The notes under the pieces are model-generated. The model was given only the letters and a program-made list of their open reading frames with translations. It was not told the origin of the DNA and made no database searches. A stretch of DNA of 64,000 nt from the NCBI GenBank assembly GCA_028279875.1, contig JANQMU010000126.1, positions 47,329 to 111,328 of the forward strand, in the 5' to 3' direction. Below, one piece after another: positions 33,469 to 43,090 of the stretch. The first letter of the stretch is position 1, and each line of letters begins with the position of its first letter. Origin of the DNA: Rhizobiaceae bacterium (GTDB taxonomy: Bacteria > Pseudomonadota > Alphaproteobacteria > Rhizobiales > Rhizobiaceae). The position numbers and the translations under genes were made by a program.

Positions 33469-35115
33469 CTAATCGGCGGATTTGGCCTGCTCGCGCAAAA
33501 CGAATTTCTGGATCTTGCCCGTGGATGTTTTGGGCAGGTCCTGAAACACCACGTGGCGTGGGCATTTGAAATGGGCAAGGAGATCGCGGCAATGGGCGAT
33601 CAGCGCATCCTCGTCCACGGATTGCCCGGGTTTCAACTCGACAAAGGCGCAAGGCGTCTCGCCCCATTTGTCGTCCGGCCGCGCGACCACTGCAGCGGCC
33701 TGGACCGCCGGATGTTTGTAGAGCGCATCCTCGACCTCGATGGATGAGATATTCTCGCCGCCGGATATGATGATGTCCTTGGAACGGTCCTTCAACTGGA
33801 TATAGCCGTCCTTGTGCATGACGCCGAGATCGCCGGAATGGAACCAGCCGCCGGCGAAGGCCTCGCGGGTTGCGTCGGGGTTCTTCAGATAACCCTTCAT
33901 CACGATATTGCCGCGAAACATCACCTCGCCGATCGTCTCGCCATCATCGGGCACCGGTTCCATGGTTTGCGGATCGCGGACCGAGAGGCCCTCGAGAGCG
34001 TTGTAGCGCACGCCCTGGCGGGCCTTCATGGATATTCTTTCGGCCTGATCAAGTTCATCCCACTCCCGGTGCCATTCATTGACCACCGCCGGGCCGTAGG
34101 TCTCCGTCAGTCCGTAGAGATGCACCACCTCGAAACCGGCATCGGCCATCTGCGACAGGACCGATTCGGGCGGCGGGGCGGCGGCGGTGTTGAATGACAC
34201 CGTCTGGTCGAAGCGGCGTTTCTCGGAATCCGGGGCGTTCAGCAATGTCGCCATGACGATCGGCGCGCCGCACAGATGCGTCACCCCATGGTCGGCGATC
34301 GCCTCATACATGGCGGCGGCCCGCACCCAGCGCAGGCACACATGGGTGCCGGCGACGACGCCCAGAGTCCATGGGAAACACCAGCCATTGCAGTGGAACA
34401 TCGGCAGGGTCCACAGATAGATCGGGTGTTTTTGCATGCCCGAGGCCACGACATTGGAGTAGCCCATCAGCGCCGCGCCGCGATGGTGATAGACGACGCC
34501 TTTCGGATTGCCGGTCGTTCCGGATGTGTAGTTGAGGGAGACAGCGTCCCATTCGTCGGCTGGGCCCGTCCATTCATAGTCGGGATCGCCGCCGGCCAGA
34601 AACGCTTCATAGTCATGGCTGCCGATGGGCTCACCTTTCGCAAACGGCGTGTCGGTGCCGAATTGCGGATCGTCATAGTCGATCACCACCGGCGCAACCG
34701 TCGTCTGGCCGAGCGCCTGCGCCACGACCGCGGAGAATTCGCGGTCGACGATCAGGACCTTCGTGTTCGCGTGATCGAGCTGGAATGCGATAACCGCCGC
34801 ATCGAGACGTGTGTTGAGGGAGTGCAGAACGGCGCCGGTCATCGGCACGCCGTGATGGGCCTCCAGCATCGCCGGCGTGTTGGACAGCATGACCGATACT
34901 GTGTCACCCTTGCCGACCCCGAGGGCGGCGAGGCTCGAGGCAAGCTGCCGCGACCGGGCATAGAAGGTCCGGTAGTCGACAGTCGCCGCGCCATGGATGA
35001 TCGCCGGGTGATCGGGATAGACCGAGGCTGCCCGTTCCAGATGGGATAGCGGGGTCAGCGGCTGATAATTGGCCGGGTTGCGGTCGAGATCGGTTTCGAA
35101 GGGATTGGCTGTCAT
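33469..35115 (-). CDS. Acyl-CoA synthetase (AMP-forming), medium-chain/DmdB-like
   Basis: A 548-residue adenylate-forming ligase. Motifs in order: phosphate loop YTSGTTGNPKG, GLTETYGP, the hinge-region GWFHSGDLG and KDRSKDIIISGGENISS, and the C-terminal catalytic Lys in PKTSTGKIQKF. It activates a carboxylic acid to its CoA thioester via an acyl-adenylate. The sequence type is that of broad medium-chain or methylmercaptopropionate ligases; exact substrate not determinable. The ATG at 35115 has GGAG upstream. It is a single-gene unit converging with the HTH/solute-binding gene. Confidence 0.9.
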   Translation of the reverse strand: MTANPFETDLDRNPANYQPLTPLSHLERAASVYPDHPAIIHGAATVDYRTFYARSRQLASSLAALGVGKGDTVSVMLSNTPAMLEAHHGVPMTGAVLHSLNTRLDAAVIAFQLDHANTKVLIVDREFSAVVAQALGQTTVAPVVIDYDDPQFGTDTPFAKGEPIGSHDYEAFLAGGDPDYEWTGPADEWDAVSLNYTSGTTGNPKGVVYHHRGAALMGYSNVVASGMQKHPIYLWTLPMFHCNGWCFPWTLGVVAGTHVCLRWVRAAAMYEAIADHGVTHLCGAPIVMATLLNAPDSEKRRFDQTVSFNTAAAPPPESVLSQMADAGFEVVHLYGLTETYGPAVVNEWHREWDELDQAERISMKARQGVRYNALEGLSVRDPQTMEPVPDDGETIGEVMFRGNIVMKGYLKNPDATREAFAGGWFHSGDLGVMHKDGYIQLKDRSKDIIISGGENISSIEVEDALYKHPAVQAAAVVARPDDKWGETPCAFVELKPGQSVDEDALIAHCRDLLAHFKCPRHVVFQDLPKTSTGKIQKFVLREQAKSAD

Positions 35116-35313
35116 GATGTCTCCGAGGGCGCGACGCGGAATGTGCAAACCCGTGATACGGGCACAGATTAGCCAAATAGCGCATTTGGCCCGTCGGCAA
35201 CAAGCTTGACGACAGTTGATCCTCTGTCGCCGCCGGTTTATCGGAGAGCCGATCAAATTCGCAGTTGGACGGACGGGCTCTTATGGACCGGTCCGACCCT
35301 TTGGAGACAAGAC

Positions 35314-35967
35314 ATGTCAAACGTGGAAGATCGATGCCGCCTGGTCCTGATCGCGCCGGAGTTGGCCGACGGCGCCGCGGCGGAGCGGGCGGTGGGCGAC
35401 GCGCTGCGCGGCGGCGACGTAGCCTCGGTCATTCTTCCGCAATACGGTCTGGATGACGGTGCATACCAGAAACATGTCGAAATGCTTGTGCCGCGCATTC
35501 AGGACGCCGGGGCTGCCGCGCTGATTGCCGGAGAAACGCGGGTGGCGTCACGAACCGGGGCCGACGGCGTGCATATCGGCGGCGGTACGGAGGACATGAA
35601 GGATGCCATCGACCGCCTGGCGCCGCGGATGATCGTCGGCGGCGGCCGGGCGCGGGATCGCCATGCGGCCCTTGAAATCGGCGAGCTGCGTCCCGATTAT
35701 ATTTTCTTCGGCCGGCTCGAAGGCGACATCAAGGCGGAACCGCATCCGAAAAACGTCGCCCTCGGGCAATGGTGGGCCGCGATGATCGAGATTCCCTGTG
35801 TCATCATGGGCGGCCAAGAGATCGGATCGATCGCCGAAATCGCCGAAACGGGCGCCGAGTTCGTCGCGCTGCGGCAGGCGGTTTTCGCCGATCCGGACCA
35901 GGCGGCGATGCGCGTTGCGGAGGCGAATGCCCTGCTTGACGAAATAGCGCCACGGTTTGGGGATTGA
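35314..35967 (+). CDS. Thiamine-phosphate-synthase-like (TMP-TENI fold) protein
   Basis: A 217-residue TIM-barrel-like protein with ThiE/TenI features: CRLVLIAPEL at the start, ADGVHIGGG, YIFFGRLEGD, IMGGQEIGSIAEIAETGAEFVALRQAVF near the end. It lacks the pyrophosphate-binding TxTK-type motif of a canonical ThiE, so it may be a TenI-like or divergent paralogue rather than the biosynthetic enzyme. GGAG precedes the ATG at 35314. The Sel1-repeat gene follows 8 bp after its stop, so the two share a transcript. Confidence 0.7.
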   Translation: MSNVEDRCRLVLIAPELADGAAAERAVGDALRGGDVASVILPQYGLDDGAYQKHVEMLVPRIQDAGAAALIAGETRVASRTGADGVHIGGGTEDMKDAIDRLAPRMIVGGGRARDRHAALEIGELRPDYIFFGRLEGDIKAEPHPKNVALGQWWAAMIEIPCVIMGGQEIGSIAEIAETGAEFVALRQAVFADPDQAAMRVAEANALLDEIAPRFGD

Positions 35968-35975
35968 ATGGCCGG

Positions 35976-36941
35976 ATGATCAGAATTCTTTGCCTGCTTG
36001 CGCTGTTTTTTGCCGGTTTGCCTGCCATGGCCGCCGGCGAGGACGCCTCGCCGGACGGCGCGACGGAAGCCGCCCCGCCGCCTTCACCCGAAGGCGCACC
36101 GGAAACCGATGGCGGCGATGCCGCCTATGGGGCGTTTCAGCGCGGCTATTATCTGACGGCGCTGCGCCTTGCCATGCCGCGCGCCAAGCTCGGCGATCCG
36201 GCGGCGCAGACGCTGGTGGCCGAACTGCATGCCCGGGGTCTCGGCCTGCCGAAGAACATGAAGGAGGCCGCGTTCTGGTACAAGGCCGGGGCCGAGGGCG
36301 GCGACACGGCGGCGCAGTTGAAATATGCCTTGCTGCTGCTGGAGGGACGGTTCGTCGAAAAGGACCGGGACCGGGCGCGCGAGCTCATGCGCCAGGCAGC
36401 GGATGGTGGAAACTCGTCGGCGCAATTCAATTACGGCCAGTTGCTGATCACCGATCAGCCCGGTGATGGGGGCATCGAACAGGCGCTTCCCTACATGACC
36501 ACGGCGGCGGAAAACGGCATCGCCGACGCACAGTTCGCTCTGTCGCAGATCTATGCCTATGGCGCCGGCAAACAGCAGGCGGATTCGGCAAAGGCCCGAT
36601 ACTGGCTCCTGCGGGCGGCGCGGTCTGGCTTCGACACGGCGCAACTGGACCTGGCGGTCTGGCTGATCGACGGGATCGGCGGCGAGGTGGACTATGAATC
36701 CGGCTTCAGCTGGATGCGGCGAGCAGCCAATTCCGGCAATGTGATGGCGCAGAACCGGCTGTCCCACCTTTATGTCCACGCCATCGGAACGCGGCCCGAC
36801 CCGATCGAAGCGGCCAAATGGTACATCCTGTCGCGGCGCTCGGGGCTCGAGGACTACGCCCTCGAGGACTTTTTCCAGGGCCTGACCGCCGAAGAGCAGA
36901 AGGCCGGCATCGAGGCGGCCAACACGTTCCGCTCGCGTTAG
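35976..36941 (+). CDS. Secreted Sel1-like repeat protein
   Basis: About 321 residues. A signal peptide (MIRILCLLALFFAGLPAMAAGED) is followed by an Ala/Pro-rich linker and then Sel1-type repeats of about 36 residues: GDPAAQTLVAELHARGLGLPKNMKEAAFWY, GDTAAQLKYALLL, GNSSAQFNYGQLL, GIADAQFALSQIYAYG, GNVMAQNRLSHLYVHAIGT. Such solenoids act as protein-binding scaffolds in the envelope. Partner unknown. ATG at 35976 puts the hydrophobic segment at the very N terminus; an upstream TTG would add four residues. Confidence 0.85.
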   Translation: MIRILCLLALFFAGLPAMAAGEDASPDGATEAAPPPSPEGAPETDGGDAAYGAFQRGYYLTALRLAMPRAKLGDPAAQTLVAELHARGLGLPKNMKEAAFWYKAGAEGGDTAAQLKYALLLLEGRFVEKDRDRARELMRQAADGGNSSAQFNYGQLLITDQPGDGGIEQALPYMTTAAENGIADAQFALSQIYAYGAGKQQADSAKARYWLLRAARSGFDTAQLDLAVWLIDGIGGEVDYESGFSWMRRAANSGNVMAQNRLSHLYVHAIGTRPDPIEAAKWYILSRRSGLEDYALEDFFQGLTAEEQKAGIEAANTFRSR

Positions 36942-37021
36942 GCTGTGGTGGCCCTTTAACCCATGCGCTGGCGTGGCGGACGGCGGCGTGCAATTCCCGG
37001 TTTACTCAGAACGACAATCGC

Positions 37022-38557
37022 TTACGCTTGCGCCACCCGAGGGCTGGGTGTCGGTTCGGATCGGAGGAATCCCTGGACCATGCGGTGCAGCAGGGTCTGT
37101 TTCAGGGACGCCATCTGCGGCTCGGACCAGAGATTGTGCAGCTCATCGGGGTCGGTCTCAAGGTCGAAGATCTCGCCATGGGGACCGTGGCGGTAGACGC
37201 TGATCTTGTATCGCTCGTCGATATAGCTGGTGACGTGGGGCATCTCCGGATTGTGTCGGTTCTCGCAGATGGCGAAGTCCCGGACCGCCGTGCGTTGCCC
37301 GGTCCACACCGGCAACTGGGAAAGGCCCTGCAGGCGCCCCGGCACGTCGATCGACGCGGCGTCGAGAAAACTCGGCATCAGGTCCACGAGGCTTTGAATG
37401 GACCGGCTGACCTGCCCCGCCGGCACGCGTCCGGGCCAGCGGACGATGAACGGGACGCGGAGCATGTCCTCGTAGTGAAACGGCCCCTTGGCAACCAGCC
37501 CGTGCTGGCCCAGGAAGTGGCCGTGATCGGAGGTGAAGACGATCAGCGTGTCCTCGGCCATCCCGAGCGCGTCCAGCCGGTCCAGGATGCGGCCCACCTG
37601 CACATCCAGAAAGCTCATCATCCCGTAATAGACAGCCATGTCGCGCTTGAGTTCCGTCTCCGGATAAAGATGGCTGTCGCAACCGTGGGCCTCGTGCGGA
37701 TCGTGCCAGTCGCCAAACTGGGGGTCGGTTTCCTGGGTCATGGCGAAGTGTGGTGGATTGGCGTCGTGTTCGCCGGGCACCAGCCGTCCCGGTTCCATGT
37801 CGGCCGGATCGTACATGGACGCCCAGGGTTCGGGGACGGTGTAGGGTGGATGCGGATCGTGAAAGCTGGCCCACAGGAAGAACGGTTCGCGGCCGCCGGC
37901 CGCGTTCTCCAGAAAGGCGCAGCATCGCTCGCCGGTCCAGGTCGTATAGTGCATTTCGGCCGGAAGCGCCCAGTTTCGCCCGACCCTGGCCCAATAGGGC
38001 GCGTTCGGATCGCGTTCGGGCGCGTGTGGCGCCGCATCTCCAGGTAAAGGCTGGAAATAGTCCCTCCAGTCGGTGAAGCCGCGATCCTCCATCCAGACCG
38101 CGTAGTGCTGTCCGACATGGGGCTCGTCGGCGTGATTTCGGGCGAGTTCGATATGATCGAAACCGTACCACGGACCGTTAAATCCACGCCAGAAATCCAG
38201 GTCACGCAGAACAGGCTGTGCTTCCAGCGACGGTTCGGCGAGCGGCTGGAAATGGGCCTTGCCGATCAGTCCGGTTCGATAGCCGGCTGCCGACAGCGCG
38301 TGACCCAGGGTCTCTGTGTCTTCCGGGAGTTTGACGCCAATGGTCCAGGCGCCGTGATGCGAAGGGTACATACCGGTGATGATGGACGCACGCGACGGCG
38401 TGCAGACGGGACTTGGACAATAGGCCCGGTCGAACCGGGATCCTTCCCGGCACAACCGGTCGAGATTCGGCGTGCTGATCTTCGGATTGACCGTCCCAAG
38501 GGCGGAAAAGTGCTGCTGATCCGTCGAGATCAGGAGAATGTTCGGTCGCTTTGCCAT
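37022..38557 (-). CDS. Cytoplasmic type I sulfatase
   Basis: A 511-residue sulfatase. The N-terminal PNILLISTDQQ carries metal-binding Asp residues; VCTPSRASIITG contains the C-x-P-S-R signature whose Cys is turned into formylglycine; later TSDHGHFLGQHGL and KGPFHYEDMLRVPFI are also typical. There is no signal peptide, so hydrolysis takes place in the cytosol. The gene ends an operon with a carbohydrate importer (four-base gap to the permease), so the importer probably takes up a sulfated sugar or similar ester that this enzyme desulfates. Substrate unknown; choline-sulfatase-like proteins are alternatives. Confidence 0.9.
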   Translation of the reverse strand: MAKRPNILLISTDQQHFSALGTVNPKISTPNLDRLCREGSRFDRAYCPSPVCTPSRASIITGMYPSHHGAWTIGVKLPEDTETLGHALSAAGYRTGLIGKAHFQPLAEPSLEAQPVLRDLDFWRGFNGPWYGFDHIELARNHADEPHVGQHYAVWMEDRGFTDWRDYFQPLPGDAAPHAPERDPNAPYWARVGRNWALPAEMHYTTWTGERCCAFLENAAGGREPFFLWASFHDPHPPYTVPEPWASMYDPADMEPGRLVPGEHDANPPHFAMTQETDPQFGDWHDPHEAHGCDSHLYPETELKRDMAVYYGMMSFLDVQVGRILDRLDALGMAEDTLIVFTSDHGHFLGQHGLVAKGPFHYEDMLRVPFIVRWPGRVPAGQVSRSIQSLVDLMPSFLDAASIDVPGRLQGLSQLPVWTGQRTAVRDFAICENRHNPEMPHVTSYIDERYKISVYRHGPHGEIFDLETDPDELHNLWSEPQMASLKQTLLHRMVQGFLRSEPTPSPRVAQA

Positions 38558-38561
38558 GGCA

Positions 38562-39434
38562 TTACCCTTTTACCGCGCCGGAAAGTCCGCTGATGAAATA
38601 GCGCTGGAGCAGAATGAACAGGAGGACGACGGGTACGATGGAGATCGTGGCCGCGGCGGCCATCCCGGTCCAGTCGATGAACTGCTCGCCCTTGAACGCA
38701 TAGATGCCGACCGACAGCGTTCGAATGGCCGGATTGGCAAGCGTGACGACCAGCGGCAGCAGGAAGTCGTTCCACGCGTGTAACACCTGCATGATGATAA
38801 CGGTCACCACGATCGGTCGCGCCAGCGGCAGCATGACGTAGCGGAACACCTGAAAGAACGTCACCCCGTCGACGATTGCGGCTTCCTCGAGTTCTTTCGG
38901 CAATTGACTGAAATAGCCTGCAAAAAGCAGCACGAAGATCACCATGGAATGGCCGGACGTGGCGAGTGTGAGGCCGGCGAGGTTGGACGAGAGGCCGAGA
39001 AAGCTCAGCAGTTCGAAAACAGGTATGATGGTGAAGCCCTGCGGGATGAAGACCGTTGCGACGAATCCGAAAAACAGGATCGTTCGGCCCGGGAAGCGGT
39101 ATCGGCCGAGGACATAGCCGGTGGTGGCGGTGCAGAAGGTGACGATCACGACCGAGCCCAGGGTGACCATCAGGGTGTTCAGGAAGTAGCGGCCCATATT
39201 GGCTTCGACCCAGGCGCGCTGGTAGTTGCTCCAGACAATCGCATCGGGGATCAGTCCCGTGCCGGCGAACATCTCGGCATTGGACTTCAGGCTGGTCGAG
39301 ATCATCCACAGGAATGGATACACCCAGATCAGGCACAGGATCGTCATGGCAAGGCTGACCAGGGCGATACGGGAGGTCGGCCGGTGCTCGCCGAAGATCA
39401 CCCGCCGGGGGCTGAAAAACGTCAGGGCGCTCAT
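38562..39434 (-). CDS. Carbohydrate ABC permease, MalG type
   Basis: A 290-residue inner-membrane protein with six expected membrane segments (for example SLAMTILCLIWVYPFLWMISTSL) and the ATPase-contact motif ELEEAAIVDGVTFFQVFRYVMLPLARP (E-A-A-x3-D-G). Forms the channel with the MalF-type permease, whose stop it overlaps by four bases (ATGA). Part of the LysR-adjacent importer-sulfatase operon. Confidence 0.92.
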   Translation of the reverse strand: MSALTFFSPRRVIFGEHRPTSRIALVSLAMTILCLIWVYPFLWMISTSLKSNAEMFAGTGLIPDAIVWSNYQRAWVEANMGRYFLNTLMVTLGSVVIVTFCTATTGYVLGRYRFPGRTILFFGFVATVFIPQGFTIIPVFELLSFLGLSSNLAGLTLATSGHSMVIFVLLFAGYFSQLPKELEEAAIVDGVTFFQVFRYVMLPLARPIVVTVIIMQVLHAWNDFLLPLVVTLANPAIRTLSVGIYAFKGEQFIDWTGMAAAATISIVPVVLLFILLQRYFISGLSGAVKG

Positions 39435-40345
39435 CGGGATGCAGACCCGGCCCTGGCGCGGCGGGAGATCGCGGCCTGGACGGCCGTCAGCGCCAGAACC
39501 ACCGCGCCGAAGAAGACGCCCGCCGCTGCCGCGTAACCCAGGCGCGGAAGTGATCCGTCGGTCGTGGCGAACGCCGTGCGGTAGATGAAGATCTCCATCA
39601 CCTCCGAGGCGAAGAAGGGTCCGCCATTGGTCATGGACATGATGAGCGGGAACACGTTGAGCGCGGCGACGGCCGAAATCAGAAGGATCATGACGGCGAA
39701 GGGCAGTATGATGGGCAAAACGACGAACCAGACCAGACGGGCGCCCTTGCAGCCGTCGATACGGGCGGCGTCATAAACCTCGTCCGGCACCGTTTGCAGT
39801 GCTGCCAGCCAGTAGATCAAGGTGATGCCAAGCCATTTCCAGATATAGACGCCGATGACCGACGGCATCACGGTATCGGACGCGCCCAGAAATTCCACAG
39901 GTCTTGAAATCAGTCCGATATCCAGAAGCAGTCCGTTGATCGGTCCGTTGAACGGGCTGAGAAGAAATGTCCAGACAACGCCGATGACGGCAACAGGCGT
40001 CACGACCGGCAGGAATATGAAGGTACGGAAGAAGGTGGAGAGTTTCAAAAGCCGGTTGTTCAGGATCACGGCGAGCACCAGCGACAGGGCCATCTGCAGG
40101 GGTACGGTGCCGACCAGGAAAATCATCGACCGCCAGAACGCGCCCCAGAAGACCGGATCATTGAACAGTCTGACAAAATTATTCAGGCCGATGAAGACGC
40201 GGTCCGCGTTGAAACCCGACCATTTGTGCATCGAGAAATAGACTGCGGCCAGGATCGGATAGAACACGAACATGCCCGCAAGGACTAGGCCCGGCAAGAG
40301 CATAAGGTAGTGGTTGCGATAGCGATAAAGACCGCTCGCCCGCAT
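39431..40345 (-). CDS. Carbohydrate ABC permease, MalF type
   Basis: A 304-residue permease beginning YRYRNHYLMLLPGLVLAGMFVFYPI, with the ATPase-contact motif VYDAARIDGCKGARLVWFVVLPI. Pairs with the following MalG-type protein. The operon contains no ATPase gene, so a shared MsmX/UgpC-type ATPase encoded elsewhere must drive it. Confidence 0.92.
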   Translation of the reverse strand: MRASGLYRYRNHYLMLLPGLVLAGMFVFYPILAAVYFSMHKWSGFNADRVFIGLNNFVRLFNDPVFWGAFWRSMIFLVGTVPLQMALSLVLAVILNNRLLKLSTFFRTFIFLPVVTPVAVIGVVWTFLLSPFNGPINGLLLDIGLISRPVEFLGASDTVMPSVIGVYIWKWLGITLIYWLAALQTVPDEVYDAARIDGCKGARLVWFVVLPIILPFAVMILLISAVAALNVFPLIMSMTNGGPFFASEVMEIFIYRTAFATTDGSLPRLGYAAAAGVFFGAVVLALTAVQAAISRRARAGSASR

Positions 40346-40425
40346 GGTTTACACTCCTTACGGCCTGGTTGCGTTGCGATGCACCGTATCATGGCCAGTG
40401 AAACAGAACCGGCCGCCGGAATTGT

Positions 40426-41937
40426 CTAATAGTCAGATGCGCCGAAATCCACGTCCGGATTCCAGTTGGCGAAGACCAGATCCGACCGATCGACTGTGGC
40501 GCCGTTTGCCTTGGCCGCCGCGAAGGCGGCGTCCAGCGCGGCGTTGTAACGGTCCTTCAAGGCCTTCATCTCCTTCGCCACGCCGGTCAGTTCACCGGCG
40601 ACGAGCCCCTGCACGGTACGCGCAAAATTGACGTCCGGCGCCTGGAACGCGGCGACCACCTGGGCCACAGCGCCATTGCCGACGATCGGGTTGGGGCCGA
40701 CCCGGATCTGTTCGTTGAACAGGTTGAGCACACCCTTTGCCCGGGGCGACATGGATGCGCCTTCGATGGCCTTGGGCATGATCGGCGGATCGCCCGCGCC
40801 GACCACGTTGGCCCAATCGGTTTGCCCCTGCAGCGTACCGAGGTAGTGGAAGATATCGCCTGCAATGGCGCCGTTCGGGGAACCGGACCAGAGCCACATA
40901 GTGTTGGCCGGCGCGGCACCCTGGCCGATGGTCAGTTTGCCGGCGGGCCCCTGGTCGGGCACAGGGCAGGACGAGACGCCGAAATCGAATTCCGGGTGCT
41001 GGCTTTCCCAGGCCGGAATGTTCCACGGCCCCTGCAGGATCATCCCGGCGACGCCCTGCGGCATGAAAGCCCTTGCCTGCGGTGCATTCATACTCATGAT
41101 CCCCGGGAACATGCTGCCGTCATTGCGGATGGCGATGAGCAGTTCCACAGCGGCGATATACTGATCGCTGTCGAAAACGTAGTCACCCGTGCGGAAATCG
41201 ATATCGGCCTCCACCACGCTGTCGGCACCGGCGCTGGCACCGGCCAGCCGGCCGAGATCGCGCACGGCGAATGACCAGCGCGCCAGTTGCCCGCCGCCGA
41301 TGATAAAGCCGAAATACCGGCCGGCGCCGGCCTTGGTGATCTTGGCCGCGGCCTCGCGAAACTCAGACTGGGTCAGGGGTTTAGCTTCGGGATCATATCC
41401 CGCGTCGGCAAGATAGGCGCGGTTGTACAGGACCTGTGTCGTGTAGCGCTTGTTCGAGGTGAACGGCAGCCCGTAGGTCTTGCCGTCGAACGTATTGATT
41501 CCGGGCAGGAATGCGCCGTCGGGGAAACCAGCCTTCCACTTTTCGATATCGGGAATGAACGCGTCGAACGGCTGCACCCAGCCCTGCTCGACGGCGTCGG
41601 CCGGATTCGAATTGAGCGGCAGGGCGAACACGTCATGGGCCGTGTTGTTGCGCACCCCCAGCGGCACCACCTGCGAGATCTCGTTCCAGGGCAGGGCGTC
41701 GTAAATCACCTCGATGCCGCGGTCGGCGGCATAGTCGGCGAAGAATTTCTTGTAGAAGACGGCCTTCTGGTCGCCGCTGTCGATCCATCTGAAGGTCGCC
41801 CCCTTCGGGATGGTGTTGATCGGCGGCTGTACGGTCTGCGCCCGTGCAAGTCCAGGCATTGCGAGTGCCGCGGTTCCGGCCGCCATCATCTGCGTGAAGC
41901 GGCGGCGCGTGAGCCCGCGTCGGTCGAGATTGGCCAT
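40426..41937 (-). CDS. Extracellular solute-binding protein, Tat-type signal
   Basis: A 503-residue binding protein. The N terminus has RRRFTQMM, fitting the twin-arginine motif (R-R-x-F-x), before a hydrophobic stretch AAGTAALAMPGLARAQ, so export may be by the Tat pathway. The mature part is SBP_bac_1-like (AFMPQGVAGMILQGPWNIPAW). GGGAGG lies before the ATG at 41937. First gene of the importer-sulfatase operon, divergent from a LysR regulator across a 104-bp AT-rich promoter region. Likely ligand: a sulfated sugar, by inference from the co-transcribed sulfatase. Confidence 0.88.
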   Translation of the reverse strand: MANLDRRGLTRRRFTQMMAAGTAALAMPGLARAQTVQPPINTIPKGATFRWIDSGDQKAVFYKKFFADYAADRGIEVIYDALPWNEISQVVPLGVRNNTAHDVFALPLNSNPADAVEQGWVQPFDAFIPDIEKWKAGFPDGAFLPGINTFDGKTYGLPFTSNKRYTTQVLYNRAYLADAGYDPEAKPLTQSEFREAAAKITKAGAGRYFGFIIGGGQLARWSFAVRDLGRLAGASAGADSVVEADIDFRTGDYVFDSDQYIAAVELLIAIRNDGSMFPGIMSMNAPQARAFMPQGVAGMILQGPWNIPAWESQHPEFDFGVSSCPVPDQGPAGKLTIGQGAAPANTMWLWSGSPNGAIAGDIFHYLGTLQGQTDWANVVGAGDPPIMPKAIEGASMSPRAKGVLNLFNEQIRVGPNPIVGNGAVAQVVAAFQAPDVNFARTVQGLVAGELTGVAKEMKALKDRYNAALDAAFAAAKANGATVDRSDLVFANWNPDVDFGASDY

Positions 41938-42041
41938 GATGTCCTCCCAAAGCTCAAATATGGCGTGTGACAACTATGGGCTTGGCACGATATTAAGTAA
42001 AATATAATATATGGAAAAATACATGCAAAAAGCTGATAGCG

Positions 42042-42974
42042 ATGTTTCACAAGCTGGAAAATATTCGCCGATTTGCCCAGGTTGCCGAGCAGGGCAGCCT
42101 CTACGCGGCCGCCCAGCAACTCGGTATCACCCAGCCGGCATTGACCCGCAGTATCCAGCTTCTGGAGGACGCCTGCGGGGCACCGCTGTTCGACCGGCAC
42201 TCGCGCGGACTTCATCTCACGCCGCTTGGCACCCGCACGCTCCGTCACGCGAAGCATATTCTCAGGGAATGCCAGCTCGCAGAGACCGATCTCAGGTCGA
42301 TGATCAAAGGCGAGACCGGATTGTTGCGCATCGCGGCCGCTCCGGTCTGGATGTCGACGATCCTTCCCGGCGTCATCGCGCGGCTCAACGAACGCCACCC
42401 GAATCTGCGGATCCAGCTTTCCGCGCTCACCGAGGCCCAGGGACGGCCGGGGCTGCACAATGGCGATCTCGACCTGATCTGCGGTGGATTTCAGGATATG
42501 GACGAATTGCCGTCATTCCTGGTCCGGCGCGCCTTCTTCAGGGTGGATTTGAAGATCGTCGCACGGTCGGACCACCCGATTTTCAAGACCCCGAACGATG
42601 ATCTCGCCCTTCTGCTCCAGTATCCCTGGATATCCTATCAGAGCGACAGGGCCTATCTCGACCTGGTGATGGATTCACTGTTCGCCCACACCGGGCAGCG
42701 CAAACCGGCGGCGGTTCAGTGCGACTCCATGCTGACGGTGCTCAACCTGCTCCAGGAGGGATCTTATCTCGCCTTCCTGCCAGGCAGTTTCGTGGATTCT
42801 GTTGCGGGTTACGACCTCAGGACCTTCGACCGCTGCGAGACCCTTGAGACATTCGCGTCCGGTATCATTTACCGGCGTAGCCTGGAATCCAACGCCGCGT
42901 TCCAGTTGTTTCTCGACACCGTGGAATCGCGCGTAGCGCAGTGCGGTCTCGCCGGGCTCAAACAGGATCCATAG
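42042..42974 (+). CDS. LysR-family transcriptional regulator of the importer-sulfatase operon
   Basis: A 310-residue LTTR: N-terminal helix-turn-helix FAQVAEQGSLYAAAQQLGITQPALTRSIQLLE, then the LysR substrate-binding domain from about residue 90 (GLLRIAAAPVWMSTILPGVI). Divergent from the solute-binding gene, the classic arrangement for a LysR activator sensing the imported compound. The 104-bp spacer is AT-rich (AAAATATAATATATGG), and could hold T-N11-A boxes, though I could not single one out. Confidence 0.9.
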   Translation: MFHKLENIRRFAQVAEQGSLYAAAQQLGITQPALTRSIQLLEDACGAPLFDRHSRGLHLTPLGTRTLRHAKHILRECQLAETDLRSMIKGETGLLRIAAAPVWMSTILPGVIARLNERHPNLRIQLSALTEAQGRPGLHNGDLDLICGGFQDMDELPSFLVRRAFFRVDLKIVARSDHPIFKTPNDDLALLLQYPWISYQSDRAYLDLVMDSLFAHTGQRKPAAVQCDSMLTVLNLLQEGSYLAFLPGSFVDSVAGYDLRTFDRCETLETFASGIIYRRSLESNAAFQLFLDTVESRVAQCGLAGLKQDP

Positions 42975-43090
42975 GGTGACGATTTGACCCGTGCGCCGGT
43001 TTCATTGCCGGAGTTCGAGGGCCGGGCTTGCAACGGGTGCGCATTTGTGGTCTTGAGGCGCCGGTCTGAGATATCACCGGATTTGCTCCC

